64,000 bases of DNA from an uncultured Prevotella sp. (GCA_944319815.1 CALUEX010000048.1:1-64000); one strand, 5' to 3'; numbered from the stretch's first letter, positions 1 to 12,159 are shown. Notes: a model not told the origin generated them from the letters alone. Numbers and translations are program-made.

Positions 1-369
1 CGTGAGCCATTGAAGGACAAGGACTTCACGCAAAGGCTCTTCGGAAAGATATTCGCCGACAGGGGATACATAAGCCAAGAACTTTTCGAAAGTCTCTTCA
101 TTGACGACATACACCTTGTGACCAAGCTCAAGAAGAACATGAAGAACTCGCTCATGAACCTGCATGACAAAATCCTGCTGAGGAAAAGGGCACTCGTGGA
201 AACCGTCAACGACGAGCTCAAGAACGTCTGCCACATTGAGCATACGAGGCACCGCAGCATTGACGGCTTTGCTTCCAACCTGATTGCAGGGCTTATCGCA
301 TACAACCTCCTGCCTAAGAAACCCTCACTCAATATTGACATCATTGATAAAAGTAGGCTTATTGCATGA
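1..369 (+). pseudogene. IS982-family transposase, C-terminal part cut by the window edge
   Basis: The reading frame is already open at base 1, so the usual ATG/TTG start at base 10 is an artefact and the true start lies outside the window. The 122 visible residues match the end of an IS982-type DDE transposase: 'FADRGYIS' near the front carries the second Asp, and 'LLRKRALVETVNDELK' carries the catalytic Glu of the family, followed by 'HTRHRS'. It would cut and paste its own element. Whether the complete gene is intact upstream cannot be told from here. The right end of the element should lie within about 50 bp after the stop; 'ccgaactcacg' there is a candidate end, not proved. Confidence 0.8.
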
Positions 370-444
370 GGTAATTATACCGAACTCACGTGTTATTAAC
401 CAACATAACTGTCAACTAATTTCAGGAAAGGTCATGCAGTACCA

Positions 445-533
445 AGATATGCCATTTATTGCATTTTAAAAGATACTACTTTACCATACGTAAGATGCCT
501 TTTCGACAACCAATATGCGCTCTTTCTAATGCA
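445..533. repeat. Degenerate ~22-bp repeat units (locus 0)
   Basis: Between the transposase and galK, units starting with an A-rich block, then a 'TGCC/GCGC' core and a T-tract recur at steps of about 22, 24 and 20 bp ('atgccattt', 'ctactttacc', 'atgcctttt', 'gcgctcttt'). This is the loosest member of the eight-locus family described in the findings. Confidence 0.45.
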
Positions 534-566
534 TCGCGTAAACTAACATTCGTAGTGCAAAATAAA

Positions 567-598
567 AAATACGGAACTCAAAAATGAATTCCGTATTT
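567..598 (-). terminator. Rho-independent terminator after galK
   Basis: Perfect 10-bp stem AAATACGGAA / TTCCGTATTT with a 12-nt loop. Read on the minus strand it is followed by TTTTATTT. It ends the galM-galK transcript. Confidence 0.8.
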
Positions 599-649
599 CC
601 CTTTTATACAAAAATAAATTACTTGCAAATCATGTTAAGAGCAAAAGAC

Positions 650-1810
650 TCAACACAACTTTCGCGCACCGTCACCTATGACGATGTCATATACTTTTGC
701 CTGCTTGCCAAATTTATTCTCATATTCCGTTAAAGCATCATTGACGAACTTGTCATAAAGTTCTTCTTTTACAAGGTTTATTGTACACCCGCCAAAACCG
801 CCACCCATAATACGACTGCCGGTAACCCCGTTCTTCCTGGCAATGTCAACCAAAAAATCAAGTTCTTCACATGAGACCTCATAATCCTTGCTGAGTCCTT
901 CATGCGTTTCATACATTTTTTCACCGACAGTTTCATAATCTCCAGTGGTTAATGCGCTGCAAACAGCCAATACACGGTCTTTCTCACCTAATACGTATGT
1001 GGCTCTTTTCATGTCTTCGGCATTAACATCAGATTTTACAGAGTCCAACATATCCCAATCAGCGTCACGCAATGTTTCAATGTTCCTGTCGGCATATCTG
1101 TTCTTTAATGCCTCTACAACGTTTTCACAGCTTTTGCGCCTATCGTTATATGCAGAGGATGCAAGTTCATGCTTGACAACGGAATCGAGCAATACGAGTT
1201 TATAGCCCTTGGGGTCGAATGGATAATATTCATATTCACGGCTCCTACAATCAAGCCTCATAAGTTTCCCGGCCTTTCCAAACATACTTGCGAACTGGTC
1301 CATTATTCCGCAGTTAACACCACAATAATTATGCTCCGTTGCCTGTCCTGCAAGCACCATATCCCATTGTGATACCTTGTTATCGCCAAATAAGTCATTT
1401 AAAGCATAGGCAAAACAACATTCCATTGCGGCTGAAGAAGACATACCAGCACCCAGCGGGACATCACCGGCAAAAGCGGTATTGAAGCCTCTTACGTCAA
1501 CACCCCTTTTCTTCATTTCCTGTATTATGCCATAAATATATCTTGCCCAACTTGTACGTGGCCCATCCGGGTCGTCAATCTTAAACTCTACTCGGTCCTT
1601 CAAGTCTATGGCGTATGCCATTACCGTATCAGTGCCATTGGGACGGATTTCACACATAATGCCTTTATCTATAGCCCCCGGAAAAACAAAGCCACCATTA
1701 TAGTCCGTATGCTCACCAATAAGGTTTATTCGGCCTGGCGCAGTATAAACATTACCTGTTTTACCATCGAAATGTTTAATAAAGCGACTTCTTACAAATT
1801 CTATATCCAT
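650..1810 (-). CDS. galK: Galactokinase
   Basis: Cytosolic GHMP kinase that makes galactose 1-phosphate from alpha-D-galactose and ATP, the first step of the Leloir pathway. The 386-residue length is normal. Seen motifs are the galactokinase signature at residues 26-40 (GRINLIGEHTDYNGG), the GHMP ATP-binding loop at 118-130 (PLGAGMSSSAAME), the catalytic Asp in 'GIMDQ' (D171) and the third GHMP motif GGGFGG at 336-341. It lies 19 bp after galM in the same direction, so the two form an operon. The usual MFS galactose transporter between galM and galK of Bacteroides is absent here; galT and galE are not in the window. Confidence 0.96.
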   Translation of the reverse strand: MDIEFVRSRFIKHFDGKTGNVYTAPGRINLIGEHTDYNGGFVFPGAIDKGIMCEIRPNGTDTVMAYAIDLKDRVEFKIDDPDGPRTSWARYIYGIIQEMKKRGVDVRGFNTAFAGDVPLGAGMSSSAAMECCFAYALNDLFGDNKVSQWDMVLAGQATEHNYCGVNCGIMDQFASMFGKAGKLMRLDCRSREYEYYPFDPKGYKLVLLDSVVKHELASSAYNDRRKSCENVVEALKNRYADRNIETLRDADWDMLDSVKSDVNAEDMKRATYVLGEKDRVLAVCSALTTGDYETVGEKMYETHEGLSKDYEVSCEELDFLVDIARKNGVTGSRIMGGGFGGCTINLVKEELYDKFVNDALTEYENKFGKQAKVYDIVIGDGARKLC

Positions 1811-1829
1811 AAATAATATTTTGATTATT

Positions 1830-2927
1830 TTATTTCACTTGATTTTCTGTGCTGAACTTATATATCGTTTTTTGCTTATACTGCTCTCCCGGTTTTAATA
1901 TTACGGATGGGAAATAAGGATGATTGGGAGAATCAGGAAAATGTTGGGCTTCGAAGCAAACTGCGCTACGCCTTGGGAATGTCGCTCCATGCTGTCCTTT
2001 ATATCCGTCTGCCCAGTTATCAGTATAAAACTGAATTCCAGGTTCCGTAGTGTAAACATCCATAACACGCCCGCTTACAGGCTCAACCACACGAGCGGCA
2101 AAACTCAATTCTCCTTCCTCTTTCTTATTAAGTACGAAGCAATGGTCATACCCTGCACCATTTTTCACTTGCTCGTTATCTGCATCAATATCCTGTCCTA
2201 TAATCTTTGGCTTGCGGAAGTCGAATGGGGTACCCTTTACAAACCTTATTTCACCTGTGGGTATTGAGTTTTCGTCAATCGGCAAGTAATAATCTGCATT
2301 GATTTCGCAAATCAAATTATCTATTGTTGGGGTTGGGTTGGCTATACCTGCAAGACTGAAATAGCCATGGCTCGTAAGATTTATTATCGTTTTCTTATTT
2401 GTTGTAGCCATATAATCGATAATCAGTTCGTTGTCATCGTTGAACGTGTACGTCACGGTCACCTTCACTTCTCCTGTGTACCCTTCTTCGCCATACGAAG
2501 ATACGTAACTCAAAACTAACGTCTCATCATTCATCCTCAAGGCGTCCCAAACTTTCGCGTTAAAGCCTTTGTTTCCACCATGCAATGAATTAGGACCATT
2601 ATTTATAGCAAGTTGATATTCCTTACCGTTAAGTTGGAACTTACCTTTATTGATGCGGTTACCATAGCGGCCTATGAGGGTAGAAAGATAGGGCTCTGGA
2701 CTATTTATCACGTCTTGAATATTATCGTGCCCCTGTATAATGTTTGCGTAGTTCCCATCTTTGTCAGGAACCATTATCGCCACTATTGCACCACCATAAT
2801 TAGTTATTGCAACCTCATTGCCTAACTTATTCTTTAAAATATATAAATCTGTCTTTTTACCATTTATTGTGTTTTGAAAATCTCCGTACTTCAAACCACA
2901 CAGACATTGTGTTTCATTTGTGTTCAT
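1830..2927 (-). CDS. galM: Aldose 1-epimerase (mutarotase), cytosolic
   Basis: Interconverts alpha and beta anomers of galactose or glucose, giving galactokinase its alpha-galactose substrate. The 365 residues contain the family landmarks: 'GRYGNRI' with the substrate Arg near residue 90, 'NSLHGG' near 113, 'NLTSHGYF' with the catalytic His, 'GYDHCFVL', and 'FEAQHFPDSPNHP' near the end with the catalytic Glu. There is no signal peptide, unlike the second mutarotase of this window at 8.5 kb, so this copy works in the cytosol. It is the first gene of a galM-galK pair. Confidence 0.95.
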   Translation of the reverse strand: MNTNETQCLCGLKYGDFQNTINGKKTDLYILKNKLGNEVAITNYGGAIVAIMVPDKDGNYANIIQGHDNIQDVINSPEPYLSTLIGRYGNRINKGKFQLNGKEYQLAINNGPNSLHGGNKGFNAKVWDALRMNDETLVLSYVSSYGEEGYTGEVKVTVTYTFNDDNELIIDYMATTNKKTIINLTSHGYFSLAGIANPTPTIDNLICEINADYYLPIDENSIPTGEIRFVKGTPFDFRKPKIIGQDIDADNEQVKNGAGYDHCFVLNKKEEGELSFAARVVEPVSGRVMDVYTTEPGIQFYTDNWADGYKGQHGATFPRRSAVCFEAQHFPDSPNHPYFPSVILKPGEQYKQKTIYKFSTENQVK

Positions 2928-2954
2928 AATATTGATGTTTTAGTTAGTTATTTG

Positions 2955-2962
2955 CAAAGTAA
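2955..2962 (-). promoter_or_regulatory. Possible -7 box of galM-galK
   Basis: Minus strand reads TTACTTTG, one base off the Bacteroidetes TAnnTTTG -7 element, 28 bp before the galM start. No clear TTTG -33 box at the right spacing, so the call is weak. Confidence 0.35.
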
Positions 2963-3027
2963 CCAAAAAAAGTTGAGAAACACAAATGAAACATATAAAA
3001 TTATTCCATTTTAATATTAAAAAACGA

Positions 3028-4314
3028 TTAAATACAATCAGACAGAAAATCTGCAACTATATAACTGCTGCCTCCAACAAAAATGAAATCGTCTTTACCC
3101 GAATCGTTTATGGCTTTTTCGTATGCACTTTTCACATCAGGGTAACATGAAGCTGTCAAGCCAAGTTTGCTGCCAAGCTGCATTATGTCGTTTTCATTAA
3201 TTGCCCGCTTATTGTCGGCTTTCGTGAAATAATAATCGGCCTTCTTTGGCAACATTTCCATAACGGTACCCACGTCTTTATCATCAACCATGCCAAAAAC
3301 AATTCTCATCTGTTTGCATCGTTGCATTTTAAGTTGGTTGCTTAAATATTCCCAACCTCCAACATTGTGTCCGGTGTCACATATTACAGTTGGAAAATCT
3401 TGGATTTTCTGCCATCTGCCTGACAGACCCGTTATTTCAACAACACTGCCAAAACCTTGCCTGATAGACATTTCGTTAATTGTCAATCCGGCATTTTTTA
3501 GCATATCCAAAGAACATAATACGGTTGCGGCATTTTTCACTTGGTAGATACCACCTAATTCACAATACAATGTCCCTAAATCTTTTACCGTAAATGTAAT
3601 TCCACCCTTAGGTTCTATTTTAGTGTCCTTCACGTTGCCACATTTGTCTGCGAAAACTATCCGGCTACCAACCTCTTTGGCTTTTGCCTCGAAAACCGGA
3701 CTGGTTTCACCATTGCTTTCACCTATGACAACGGGCACATTCCTCTTTATTATACCGGCTTTCTCCTTGGCTATTTTTGCCAAAGTATCCCCCAAGAACT
3801 GCGTATGGTCAAAACTGATGTTCGTTATTATGGACAGTATTGGCGTTATTATGTTTGTACAATCCAATCTTCCTCCCAAACCGACTTCCACTACGGCAAT
3901 ATCCACATTGCAGTCCGCAAAATATTTAAAGGCCAATGCTGTCGTCAACTCAAAAAAGCTCGGATGCATCGGTTCGAAAAAACAACGTTCGCTCTCAACG
4001 AAATCTATCACATGTTTTTCGCTTATGCAGGTACCATTGACACGTATGCGCTCACGAAAATCCTTTAAATGGGGGGATGTGTATAGCCCAACCTTATAGC
4101 CCGCTGACTGTAGCGTTGCTGCTATAAGGTGCGAACATGACCCCTTTCCATTAGTTCCGGCTATATGTATAGTCTTGTATTTTCGATGAGGGTTCCCGAA
4201 ATGGTTGTCTAATGCAACAGTATTATCCAACCCCTCTTTATAAGCAACAGCGCCCACATTTTGAAACATTGGGACGCTGTTGTATAAATATTGTATTGTT
4301 TCTTCGTAATTCAT
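3028..4314 (-). CDS. folC: Bifunctional folylpolyglutamate / dihydrofolate synthase
   Basis: Mur-ligase-type ATPase that adds glutamate to dihydropteroate and to reduced folates. The 428-residue protein has the P-loop 'GTNGKGSCSH' near residue 53, the 'TSPHLKDFRERIRVNG' folate-binding stretch typical of FolC, 'VVEVGLGGRLDCTNI', and the C-terminal ligase domain with 'DTGHNVGGW'. It begins 20 bp after the dnaJ stop in the same direction, so it is probably the last gene of the ABC-F-grpE-dnaJ-folC run. Confidence 0.93.
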   Translation of the reverse strand: MNYEETIQYLYNSVPMFQNVGAVAYKEGLDNTVALDNHFGNPHRKYKTIHIAGTNGKGSCSHLIAATLQSAGYKVGLYTSPHLKDFRERIRVNGTCISEKHVIDFVESERCFFEPMHPSFFELTTALAFKYFADCNVDIAVVEVGLGGRLDCTNIITPILSIITNISFDHTQFLGDTLAKIAKEKAGIIKRNVPVVIGESNGETSPVFEAKAKEVGSRIVFADKCGNVKDTKIEPKGGITFTVKDLGTLYCELGGIYQVKNAATVLCSLDMLKNAGLTINEMSIRQGFGSVVEITGLSGRWQKIQDFPTVICDTGHNVGGWEYLSNQLKMQRCKQMRIVFGMVDDKDVGTVMEMLPKKADYYFTKADNKRAINENDIMQLGSKLGLTASCYPDVKSAYEKAINDSGKDDFIFVGGSSYIVADFLSDCI

Positions 4315-4334
4315 TATTGTGCGATTACGCCGTC

Positions 4335-5507
4335 TTAATTAAAGTAATTCCTGAACTTCTGGAATATAGTACGCTTGGTAGCATTATCTCCCTTGAAATT
4401 ATCACTTTCACGCATTTCTTCCAGTTCACGTTTTTCCTTTGAATTTAAAGTCTTCGGCACGTATACACTAATATTGACAACCATGTCACCTGTACCCCTG
4501 CCATATCCCTGTACGGCAGGCAATCCCTTGCCTCTGAGGCGCAACGCCTTGCCGGGTTGCGTGCCAGGCTCAATCTTAATCCTGACTTTCGAGCCCTCTA
4601 TCGTAGGAATCTCAACGCTACCACCCAAGGCTGCCGTCGGAAAATCAAGCAGCAGGTTATATATAATGTCGTTATCGTCACGCACGAAAGTGTCATTGGG
4701 CTCTTCTTCGATATACACCTGGATATTCCCAGGCACCCCATTATGTATGCCTGCATTTCCTTTTCCAGGCACATTGACAACCATTCCTTCTGACACACCG
4801 GCAGGAATGTTGATTTCAACAACTTCCTCTCCCTTTACGACACCCGTACCACCACATACATGGCACTTGTTCTTTATCACAGAGCCATCACCGTTACACG
4901 TCGGGCAAACGCTTTGTGTCTGCATCATGCCAAACAGACTCTGTGTTGTCCGTGTAACCACGCCGCTGCCATGGCACGTAGGACAAGTTTCCTTGGCACT
5001 ATTCCCTTCCGCGCCAGAACCGTGACAATGGCTGCACGTTACGTCTTTCTTTACCTTAAACTTCTTTGTTACACCTGTAGATATTTCATGCAGCGACAAT
5101 TTAACCTTCAGGCGCAAGTCGGAACCTCGGTGCTGGGCCGGACGGCGTTGGCCGCCTCCAAAACCACTGCCACCGAAACCGCCAAAACCACCACGTCCGC
5201 CAAAAATGTCGCCAAACATGGAAAATATATCGTCCATACTGAAACCGCCGGCACTGCTGAAGCCACCGAAGCCACTCTCGCCACCAGGCCCATTAAAGCC
5301 GAACTGGTCATATTGCTGACGCTTCGCAGGGTCATGCAACACATCGTATGCCTCTGCCGCTTCCTTGAATTTTTCCTCAGCTTCCTTGTTGCCGGGGTTA
5401 CGGTCAGGGTGATATTTAATGGCTATTTTTCTGTAAGCCTTCTTTATCTCGTCTTCTGAGGCATTTTTGCTCACGCCAAGCACCTCATAATAATCTCTTT
5501 TAGCCAT
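4335..5507 (-). CDS. dnaJ: Co-chaperone DnaJ (Hsp40)
   Basis: Delivers unfolded proteins to DnaK and stimulates its ATPase. The 390 residues show the complete type I layout: J domain at 1-70 with the HPD motif at 33-35, a Gly/Phe-rich linker at about 75-125, a zinc-finger region with four CxxCxGxG repeats at about 150-225, and the C-terminal substrate-binding domains. It follows grpE by about 110 bp in the same direction; dnaK is not in the window. Several long antisense reading frames over this gene are composition shadows. Confidence 0.97.
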   Translation of the reverse strand: MAKRDYYEVLGVSKNASEDEIKKAYRKIAIKYHPDRNPGNKEAEEKFKEAAEAYDVLHDPAKRQQYDQFGFNGPGGESGFGGFSSAGGFSMDDIFSMFGDIFGGRGGFGGFGGSGFGGGQRRPAQHRGSDLRLKVKLSLHEISTGVTKKFKVKKDVTCSHCHGSGAEGNSAKETCPTCHGSGVVTRTTQSLFGMMQTQSVCPTCNGDGSVIKNKCHVCGGTGVVKGEEVVEINIPAGVSEGMVVNVPGKGNAGIHNGVPGNIQVYIEEEPNDTFVRDDNDIIYNLLLDFPTAALGGSVEIPTIEGSKVRIKIEPGTQPGKALRLRGKGLPAVQGYGRGTGDMVVNISVYVPKTLNSKEKRELEEMRESDNFKGDNATKRTIFQKFRNYFN

Positions 5508-5615
5508 ATCCTTAATTTAGTAGTTAAAGTTGTTAGAGGAAGCCGGAACGGTCTGTCACACAAAATTCACCGCTCCGCACATTATTTATTATTAATATCT
5601 TCGCTCTTCACTTTT

Positions 5616-6263
5616 TCATTGTCCCACTGCCACTTTTGCGTGCCGTATGACTTTATCATTTAAGGTGTATCCTGTTTGTACACAATCGAGCACCTTGCCT
5701 TTCTTGTCGTCACCCATACCAGGCACCATAGCCACAGCTTCATGAAAGTTTGTATCAAACTCCGCATCCTTGGTGTCAATCCGTTTGACCCCAAGGCTTT
5801 CCATTATCTTGTTCGTCTTTTGGTATATTAATTCCATGCCTTCCTTGAGAACTGTTGCATCCTCCGTCTTTTCGGCATTGGCAAGGGCGCGCTCCATGTC
5901 GTCAATAACAGGCAACAATGCTTGCACAGCCTTTTCCGAACCGTTGAGTATTAACTCCGCTTTTTCTTTCAGCGTGCGTTTGCGATAGTTGTCAAACTCT
6001 GCCACAGAACGCAAATATTTGTCTTTCAACAGCTCAATTTCCTTTTTCGCCGCATCCAATGGGTCTTCTTCCGCCCCTTCGGCATTGCCTGAGGCTGTGT
6101 CCTCCACAGTCTTTCCTTCTTCGTCGTTTTTACCGTCTGCATCGTCACGCTTGGTCTCCGCCTCTGCCTTTACAGAGTCTTGCTGTTCCGTGCGTTCACC
6201 TGCCGTATCAACGGTTTGTTCCTCGCATCCGTTGTTTTTTATATCCTTCTTATTTTCTTTCAT
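5616..6263 (-). CDS. grpE: Nucleotide exchange factor GrpE
   Basis: Homodimeric exchange factor that releases ADP from DnaK. The N-terminal 75 residues are acidic and low in complexity (EEGKTVEDTASGNAEG...), as often in Bacteroidetes; a coiled-coil segment follows with 'LRSVAEFDNYRKR', the GrpE hallmark, and the C-terminal beta domain ends 'KVIRHAKVAVGQ'. I choose the ATG of 'MKENKKDIK' because the nine residues before it (MTFYKNIYI) are not GrpE-like; this gives 215 residues. It sits between an ABC-F gene and dnaJ. Confidence 0.94.
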   Translation of the reverse strand: MKENKKDIKNNGCEEQTVDTAGERTEQQDSVKAEAETKRDDADGKNDEEGKTVEDTASGNAEGAEEDPLDAAKKEIELLKDKYLRSVAEFDNYRKRTLKEKAELILNGSEKAVQALLPVIDDMERALANAEKTEDATVLKEGMELIYQKTNKIMESLGVKRIDTKDAEFDTNFHEAVAMVPGMGDDKKGKVLDCVQTGYTLNDKVIRHAKVAVGQ

Positions 6264-6325
6264 GATGTAAATGTTTTTGTAAAATGTCACAGCAAAAATC
6301 TTGCCAACGCATCTCGTTGCGACAT

Positions 6326-8471
<2,146 letters not shown>

Positions 8472-9638
8472 ATGAAGAACATAAAACTTTGCATCTTAGG
8501 TCTTGGCATAGCCTTGACAGGTCTATCAGCGTGCTCTACAAGCACGGAAAGTAACCTTACGCAATCGGGGCTTAACCCGACGGCATTTGACACCGTAATC
8601 AACAACAAGGAGGTAAAACTCTACGTCCTGAAAAACTCCAACGGCATGGAGGCGTGCATCACCAACTTCGGTGGGCGCATTGTGTCATTGGTCGTTCCGG
8701 ACAAAAACGGGAAACCGACTGACGTTGTTTTAGGGTATGACAACATTGCACAATATGCCGACACGGTAAACAGCCCGAGCGATTTCGGGTCGTCTGTCGG
8801 TAGATACGCAAACCGTATCAATAAAGGCAAGCTGACCATAGGAGGAAAGACTGTGCAACTGCCGACCAACAATTTCGGCCATTGTCTTCACGGAGGGCCA
8901 TCAGGATGGATGTACCAAGTGTATGACGCGACCCAGCCTAATGACTCAACATTGAAGCTAAGCATCGTTTCGCCTGATGGGGATAATGGTTTTCCGGGTA
9001 CAGTCACCGCTACTACGACATATAAACTGTTGGCCGACAACACCATTGACATTGTTTTTGAAGCCACGACCGACAAGGAAACCGTAGTAAACATGACCAA
9101 CCACAGTTACTTTAACCTGAACGGAGACCCGTCAAGGGATGGCATGGACATGGTGCTCTACGTCAATGCAGACAATTATACACCGGCAGACTCGACGTAC
9201 ATGACCACCGGCGAAATAAAGTCCGTTGAAGGTACGCCTATGGATTTCCGCAAGGCGCACGCCATAAGCGAGACAATCAACGACACTACATTTGACCAGA
9301 TAAGGAACGCATCGGGCTATGACCACAACTGGTGCCTGAACACATACAAGGACGGAAAAGGCAACGACAAGGTTGTTGCTGCATCGCTTTATTCGCCTTC
9401 TACGGGCATTTTCCTCGAAATGTTCACGAACGAACCAGGGGTACAAGTATACACAGGCAACTTCCAAGGCACTGGCGTAAGTTGCAAGCACGGGATAAAA
9501 TATCCCAAGCACGTTTCTGTATGTCTTGAAAGCCAGAAGTATCCAGACTCGCCCAATAAAAAACAATGGCCATCGCCATACTTGAAACCGGGCGAAAAGT
9601 ACTATAGCCACGTTGCTTATAAGTTCAGCGTAAAATAA
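8472..9638 (+). CDS. Aldose 1-epimerase, lipoprotein form, arabinose operon
   Basis: Mutarotase of the GalM family with a lipoprotein signal peptide: 'MKNIKLCILGLGIAL' then lipobox 'LSAC', so the mature protein starts at the Cys and is lipid-anchored, probably facing the periplasm. Family residues are present: 'GRYANRI', 'HCLHGG', 'NMTNHSYFNL', 'GYDHNWCL', and 'VCLESQKYPDSPN'. I take the ATG of MKNIK; the in-frame start 24 bp earlier adds an unlikely charged leader to the signal peptide. It is the first gene of the arabinose module and corresponds to the mutarotase (often called araM) next to AraR in Bacteroides. It would equilibrate sugar anomers before the symporter. Confidence 0.92.
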   Translation: MKNIKLCILGLGIALTGLSACSTSTESNLTQSGLNPTAFDTVINNKEVKLYVLKNSNGMEACITNFGGRIVSLVVPDKNGKPTDVVLGYDNIAQYADTVNSPSDFGSSVGRYANRINKGKLTIGGKTVQLPTNNFGHCLHGGPSGWMYQVYDATQPNDSTLKLSIVSPDGDNGFPGTVTATTTYKLLADNTIDIVFEATTDKETVVNMTNHSYFNLNGDPSRDGMDMVLYVNADNYTPADSTYMTTGEIKSVEGTPMDFRKAHAISETINDTTFDQIRNASGYDHNWCLNTYKDGKGNDKVVAASLYSPSTGIFLEMFTNEPGVQVYTGNFQGTGVSCKHGIKYPKHVSVCLESQKYPDSPNKKQWPSPYLKPGEKYYSHVAYKFSVK

Positions 9639-9676
9639 GAACCATATAATAACTTTACCTAATCAAACTAATAAAA

Positions 9677-11422
9677 ATGAACTGGAATACAAACAATTTC
9701 ATTTGGCTCGACTGGGCAGTCCTGGCAGTAGGAGTTGTCGCTATTATTTGGGCGATTTATCGGGCCATCAAGAAAGACAAAGAGAAGATGAAAGGTGCTG
9801 ATAGCCAAGACTATCTCTTTGGAAAAGGCGAGCCATGGTATATCATCGGTGCAGCGATATTTGCTGCCAACATTGGTTCAGAGCACCTTGTCGGATTAGC
9901 CGGAACAGGTGCAAAAGACGGCGTTGGCATGGCTCACTGGGAGATGCAAGGATGGATGATTTTGATTCTTGGTTGGTTGTTCGTTCCGTTCTACCAGCTG
10001 TTGAACAACAAAATGGGCAAAATCATAACAATGCCCGATTTCCTTAAATTCCGCTACACGCAACGTACAGGTTCATGGCTGTCAATAATAACGTTGATAG
10101 CATACGTTTTGACAAAAGTGTCAGTTACTGCATTCACGGGTGGAATATTCTTTGAGTATCTCCTTGGTCTTCCGTTCTGGTACTGCGCCATAGGTTTGAT
10201 TGTAATTACTGCGGTGTTCACTGTGTTTGGAGGTATGAAAGGCGTGATGACACTTTCTGCCATTCAGACGCCGATACTAATCGTCGGTTCTTTTCTCGTC
10301 CTTTTTCTTGGCCTAAGTATGTTGGGCGATGGTAATATAGCCGAAGGATGGACACAGATGATGGCTGTTTGTAATGCCGCACATGATGGTTTCGGAACGA
10401 CGCATATGTTCCACACAGACCCTGCCGACCCTATGTATCCACAGTTCCCTGGATACGTCGTGTTCATTGGCGCTTCTATCATTGGCTTTTGGTATTGGTG
10501 CACAGACCAGCATATTGTCCAACGTGTACTTGGCCAGACCAAAGGCGAAGATAATACTACTGTTATGAAGCGTGCCCGTCGCGGCACTATAGCAGCCGGT
10601 TACTTTAAGCTGTTGCCCGTTTTCATGTTCCTTATACCGGGAATGGTGGCCTATGCCCTTTCACTGAAAACAGGTAGCGGTATCGAAATGGACATCACCA
10701 ATACACACGACACTGACGGAGCGTTTGCCATGATGGTAAAGAACATCCTGCCGGCAGGTGTGAAAGGTCTCGTCACTATAGGTTTCATCTGTGCCCTTGT
10801 AGCATCACTGGCAGCATTCTTCAATAGTTGTGCCACGCTGTTCACGGAAGATTTCTATAAGCCAATGAAGAAAGGCATGAGTGAGAGCCATTATGTATTC
10901 GTAGGAAGAATGGCAACTGTGGTTGTCGTACTTCTCGGCCTTGCATGGATGCCGATAATGATGAATATGGGCAATTTGTACTCTTACCTGCAAGACATAC
11001 AATCTCTCATTGCACCGGCAATGGTCGCCGTGTTCACACTTGGCATATTCTCAAAACGCATAACACCGAAAGCTGGCGAATATGGTCTCATAGGAGGTTT
11101 CCTTATTGGTATGTTACGTTTGTTGACTAACGTGCTTACAAATTCGGGCAAAGCTACGATGGAAGGTGCGTTTTGGGAGAACACCACATGGTTCTGGCAG
11201 ACTAACTGGTTGATATTCGAGGTTTGGCTTCTTGTCTTCATCATCATCATGATGGTTGTTGTTTCGATGTTTACCCCGAAACCAAGCAAAGAACAAATCG
11301 AAGCCATAACCTTTACCAAAGATTATAAGGCATCAATATTCAAGAGTTGGAACAAATGGGATGTTATAGCATCGTTGGGTGTCGTTGCCCTGTGTGCTGC
11401 ATTCTATGCTTATTTCTGGTAA
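9677..11422 (+). CDS. Sodium/sugar symporter (SSS family), probably for L-arabinose
   Basis: Inner-membrane solute:sodium symporter of the vSGLT type, 581 residues with about 14 membrane helices. Landmarks are 'ANIGSEHLVGLAGTGA' in the first core helix, 'MPDFLKFRYT', and 'WYWCTDQHIVQRVLG', which holds the sugar-site residues of this group. It starts 38 bp after the mutarotase stop. Its place before araR and the ara genes points to L-arabinose as substrate, as for the equivalent transporter in Bacteroides thetaiotaomicron; galactose or glucose cannot be ruled out from sequence alone. Confidence 0.9.
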   Translation: MNWNTNNFIWLDWAVLAVGVVAIIWAIYRAIKKDKEKMKGADSQDYLFGKGEPWYIIGAAIFAANIGSEHLVGLAGTGAKDGVGMAHWEMQGWMILILGWLFVPFYQLLNNKMGKIITMPDFLKFRYTQRTGSWLSIITLIAYVLTKVSVTAFTGGIFFEYLLGLPFWYCAIGLIVITAVFTVFGGMKGVMTLSAIQTPILIVGSFLVLFLGLSMLGDGNIAEGWTQMMAVCNAAHDGFGTTHMFHTDPADPMYPQFPGYVVFIGASIIGFWYWCTDQHIVQRVLGQTKGEDNTTVMKRARRGTIAAGYFKLLPVFMFLIPGMVAYALSLKTGSGIEMDITNTHDTDGAFAMMVKNILPAGVKGLVTIGFICALVASLAAFFNSCATLFTEDFYKPMKKGMSESHYVFVGRMATVVVVLLGLAWMPIMMNMGNLYSYLQDIQSLIAPAMVAVFTLGIFSKRITPKAGEYGLIGGFLIGMLRLLTNVLTNSGKATMEGAFWENTTWFWQTNWLIFEVWLLVFIIIMMVVVSMFTPKPSKEQIEAITFTKDYKASIFKSWNKWDVIASLGVVALCAAFYAYFW

Positions 11423-11426
11423 TCAC

Positions 11427-11461
11427 AAGCATTGGGCAGGTTTTCTCCCTGCCCGATGCTT
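11427..11461 (+). terminator. Strong hairpin between the symporter and araR
   Basis: A 14-bp stem (AAGCATTGGGCAGG with CCTGCCCGATGCTT, one G-T pair) and a 7-nt loop right after the symporter stop. No T-run follows ('cgaaactaat'), so it may be an RNA 3'-end stabiliser or partial terminator that lowers araR expression rather than a full stop. Confidence 0.6.
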
Positions 11462-11476
11462 CGAAACTAATAGGTA

Positions 11477-12154
11477 ATGACTACGTATTATAACGAACAT
11501 TCAAAAGTTTTTGTATCTGTAGACTGCATCATCTTCGGATTTGAAGACAAAAAACTTAAACTGCTCATCGGTAAAAGAAATATGGACCCGGGGAGGGGCT
11601 GTTGGTCTCTCTATGGCGGCTTTGTTGAGGAGAACGAAAGTCTTGATGATGCAGCCAATAGGGTTTTATACCAACTGACGGGACTGAAGGATATATACAT
11701 GAAACAAGTAGGTGCCTTTGGCGCCATAGACAGGGACCCGGGCGAAAGAGTTATTTCAATAGCTTACTGTGCATTGATAAACGTGAAAGACTACGACAAG
11801 GCACTGCTTGAAAAACATCAAGTAGAATGGGTGAACCTTGAGGAGATGCCCGAGTTGTATTCCGACCACAACGACATGGTAGAGAAGGCAATAACCCTGC
11901 TGCGTAGGCGCATATCTTCAGAGCCCCTTAGTTTCAACTTGTTGCCAGACCTGTTCACCTTGACACAGTTGCAGCACGTGTATGAAGCAATATTAGGCGA
12001 AACAATAGACAAGAGGAATTTCAGGAAAAGGATAAAAGCCATTGAATACATTGAAAAAACGAATTTCGTGGATAAGATTACATCTAAACGAGGAGCGGCT
12101 TTATATCGTTTCAACAAAGGTGCATATCTTGCAGACTCAACTTTTAAATTATAA
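11477..12154 (+). CDS. araR: AraR, Nudix-fold transcriptional regulator of arabinose genes
   Basis: The 225 residues combine a Nudix hydrolase-like domain (about 1-145) with a C-terminal winged helix (about 150-225, '[14 protein letters not shown]', '[14 protein letters not shown]'). In the Nudix box at 48-70 Gly48, Glu54 and Arg62 remain, but the catalytic glutamates are replaced (R-V-L-Y-Q-L where REUxEE is expected), so it should bind rather than hydrolyse its ligand. Nudix-type AraR repressors that sense L-arabinose are known from Bacteroides thetaiotaomicron, and the location inside the ara operon fits. It is followed after 5 bp by araD. Confidence 0.92.
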   Translation: MTTYYNEHSKVFVSVDCIIFGFEDKKLKLLIGKRNMDPGRGCWSLYGGFVEENESLDDAANRVLYQLTGLKDIYMKQVGAFGAIDRDPGERVISIAYCALINVKDYDKALLEKHQVEWVNLEEMPELYSDHNDMVEKAITLLRRRISSEPLSFNLLPDLFTLTQLQHVYEAILGETIDKRNFRKRIKAIEYIEKTNFVDKITSKRGAALYRFNKGAYLADSTFKL

Positions 12155-12159
12155 ATATT

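Noticed and set aside
284..469. 61-residue frame after the transposase
   Set aside because: Overlaps the transposase end in another frame and runs into the intergenic repeat; no motif.
9132..9611. 159-residue minus-strand frame over the mutarotase
   Set aside because: Shadow of a gene with clear GalM motifs.
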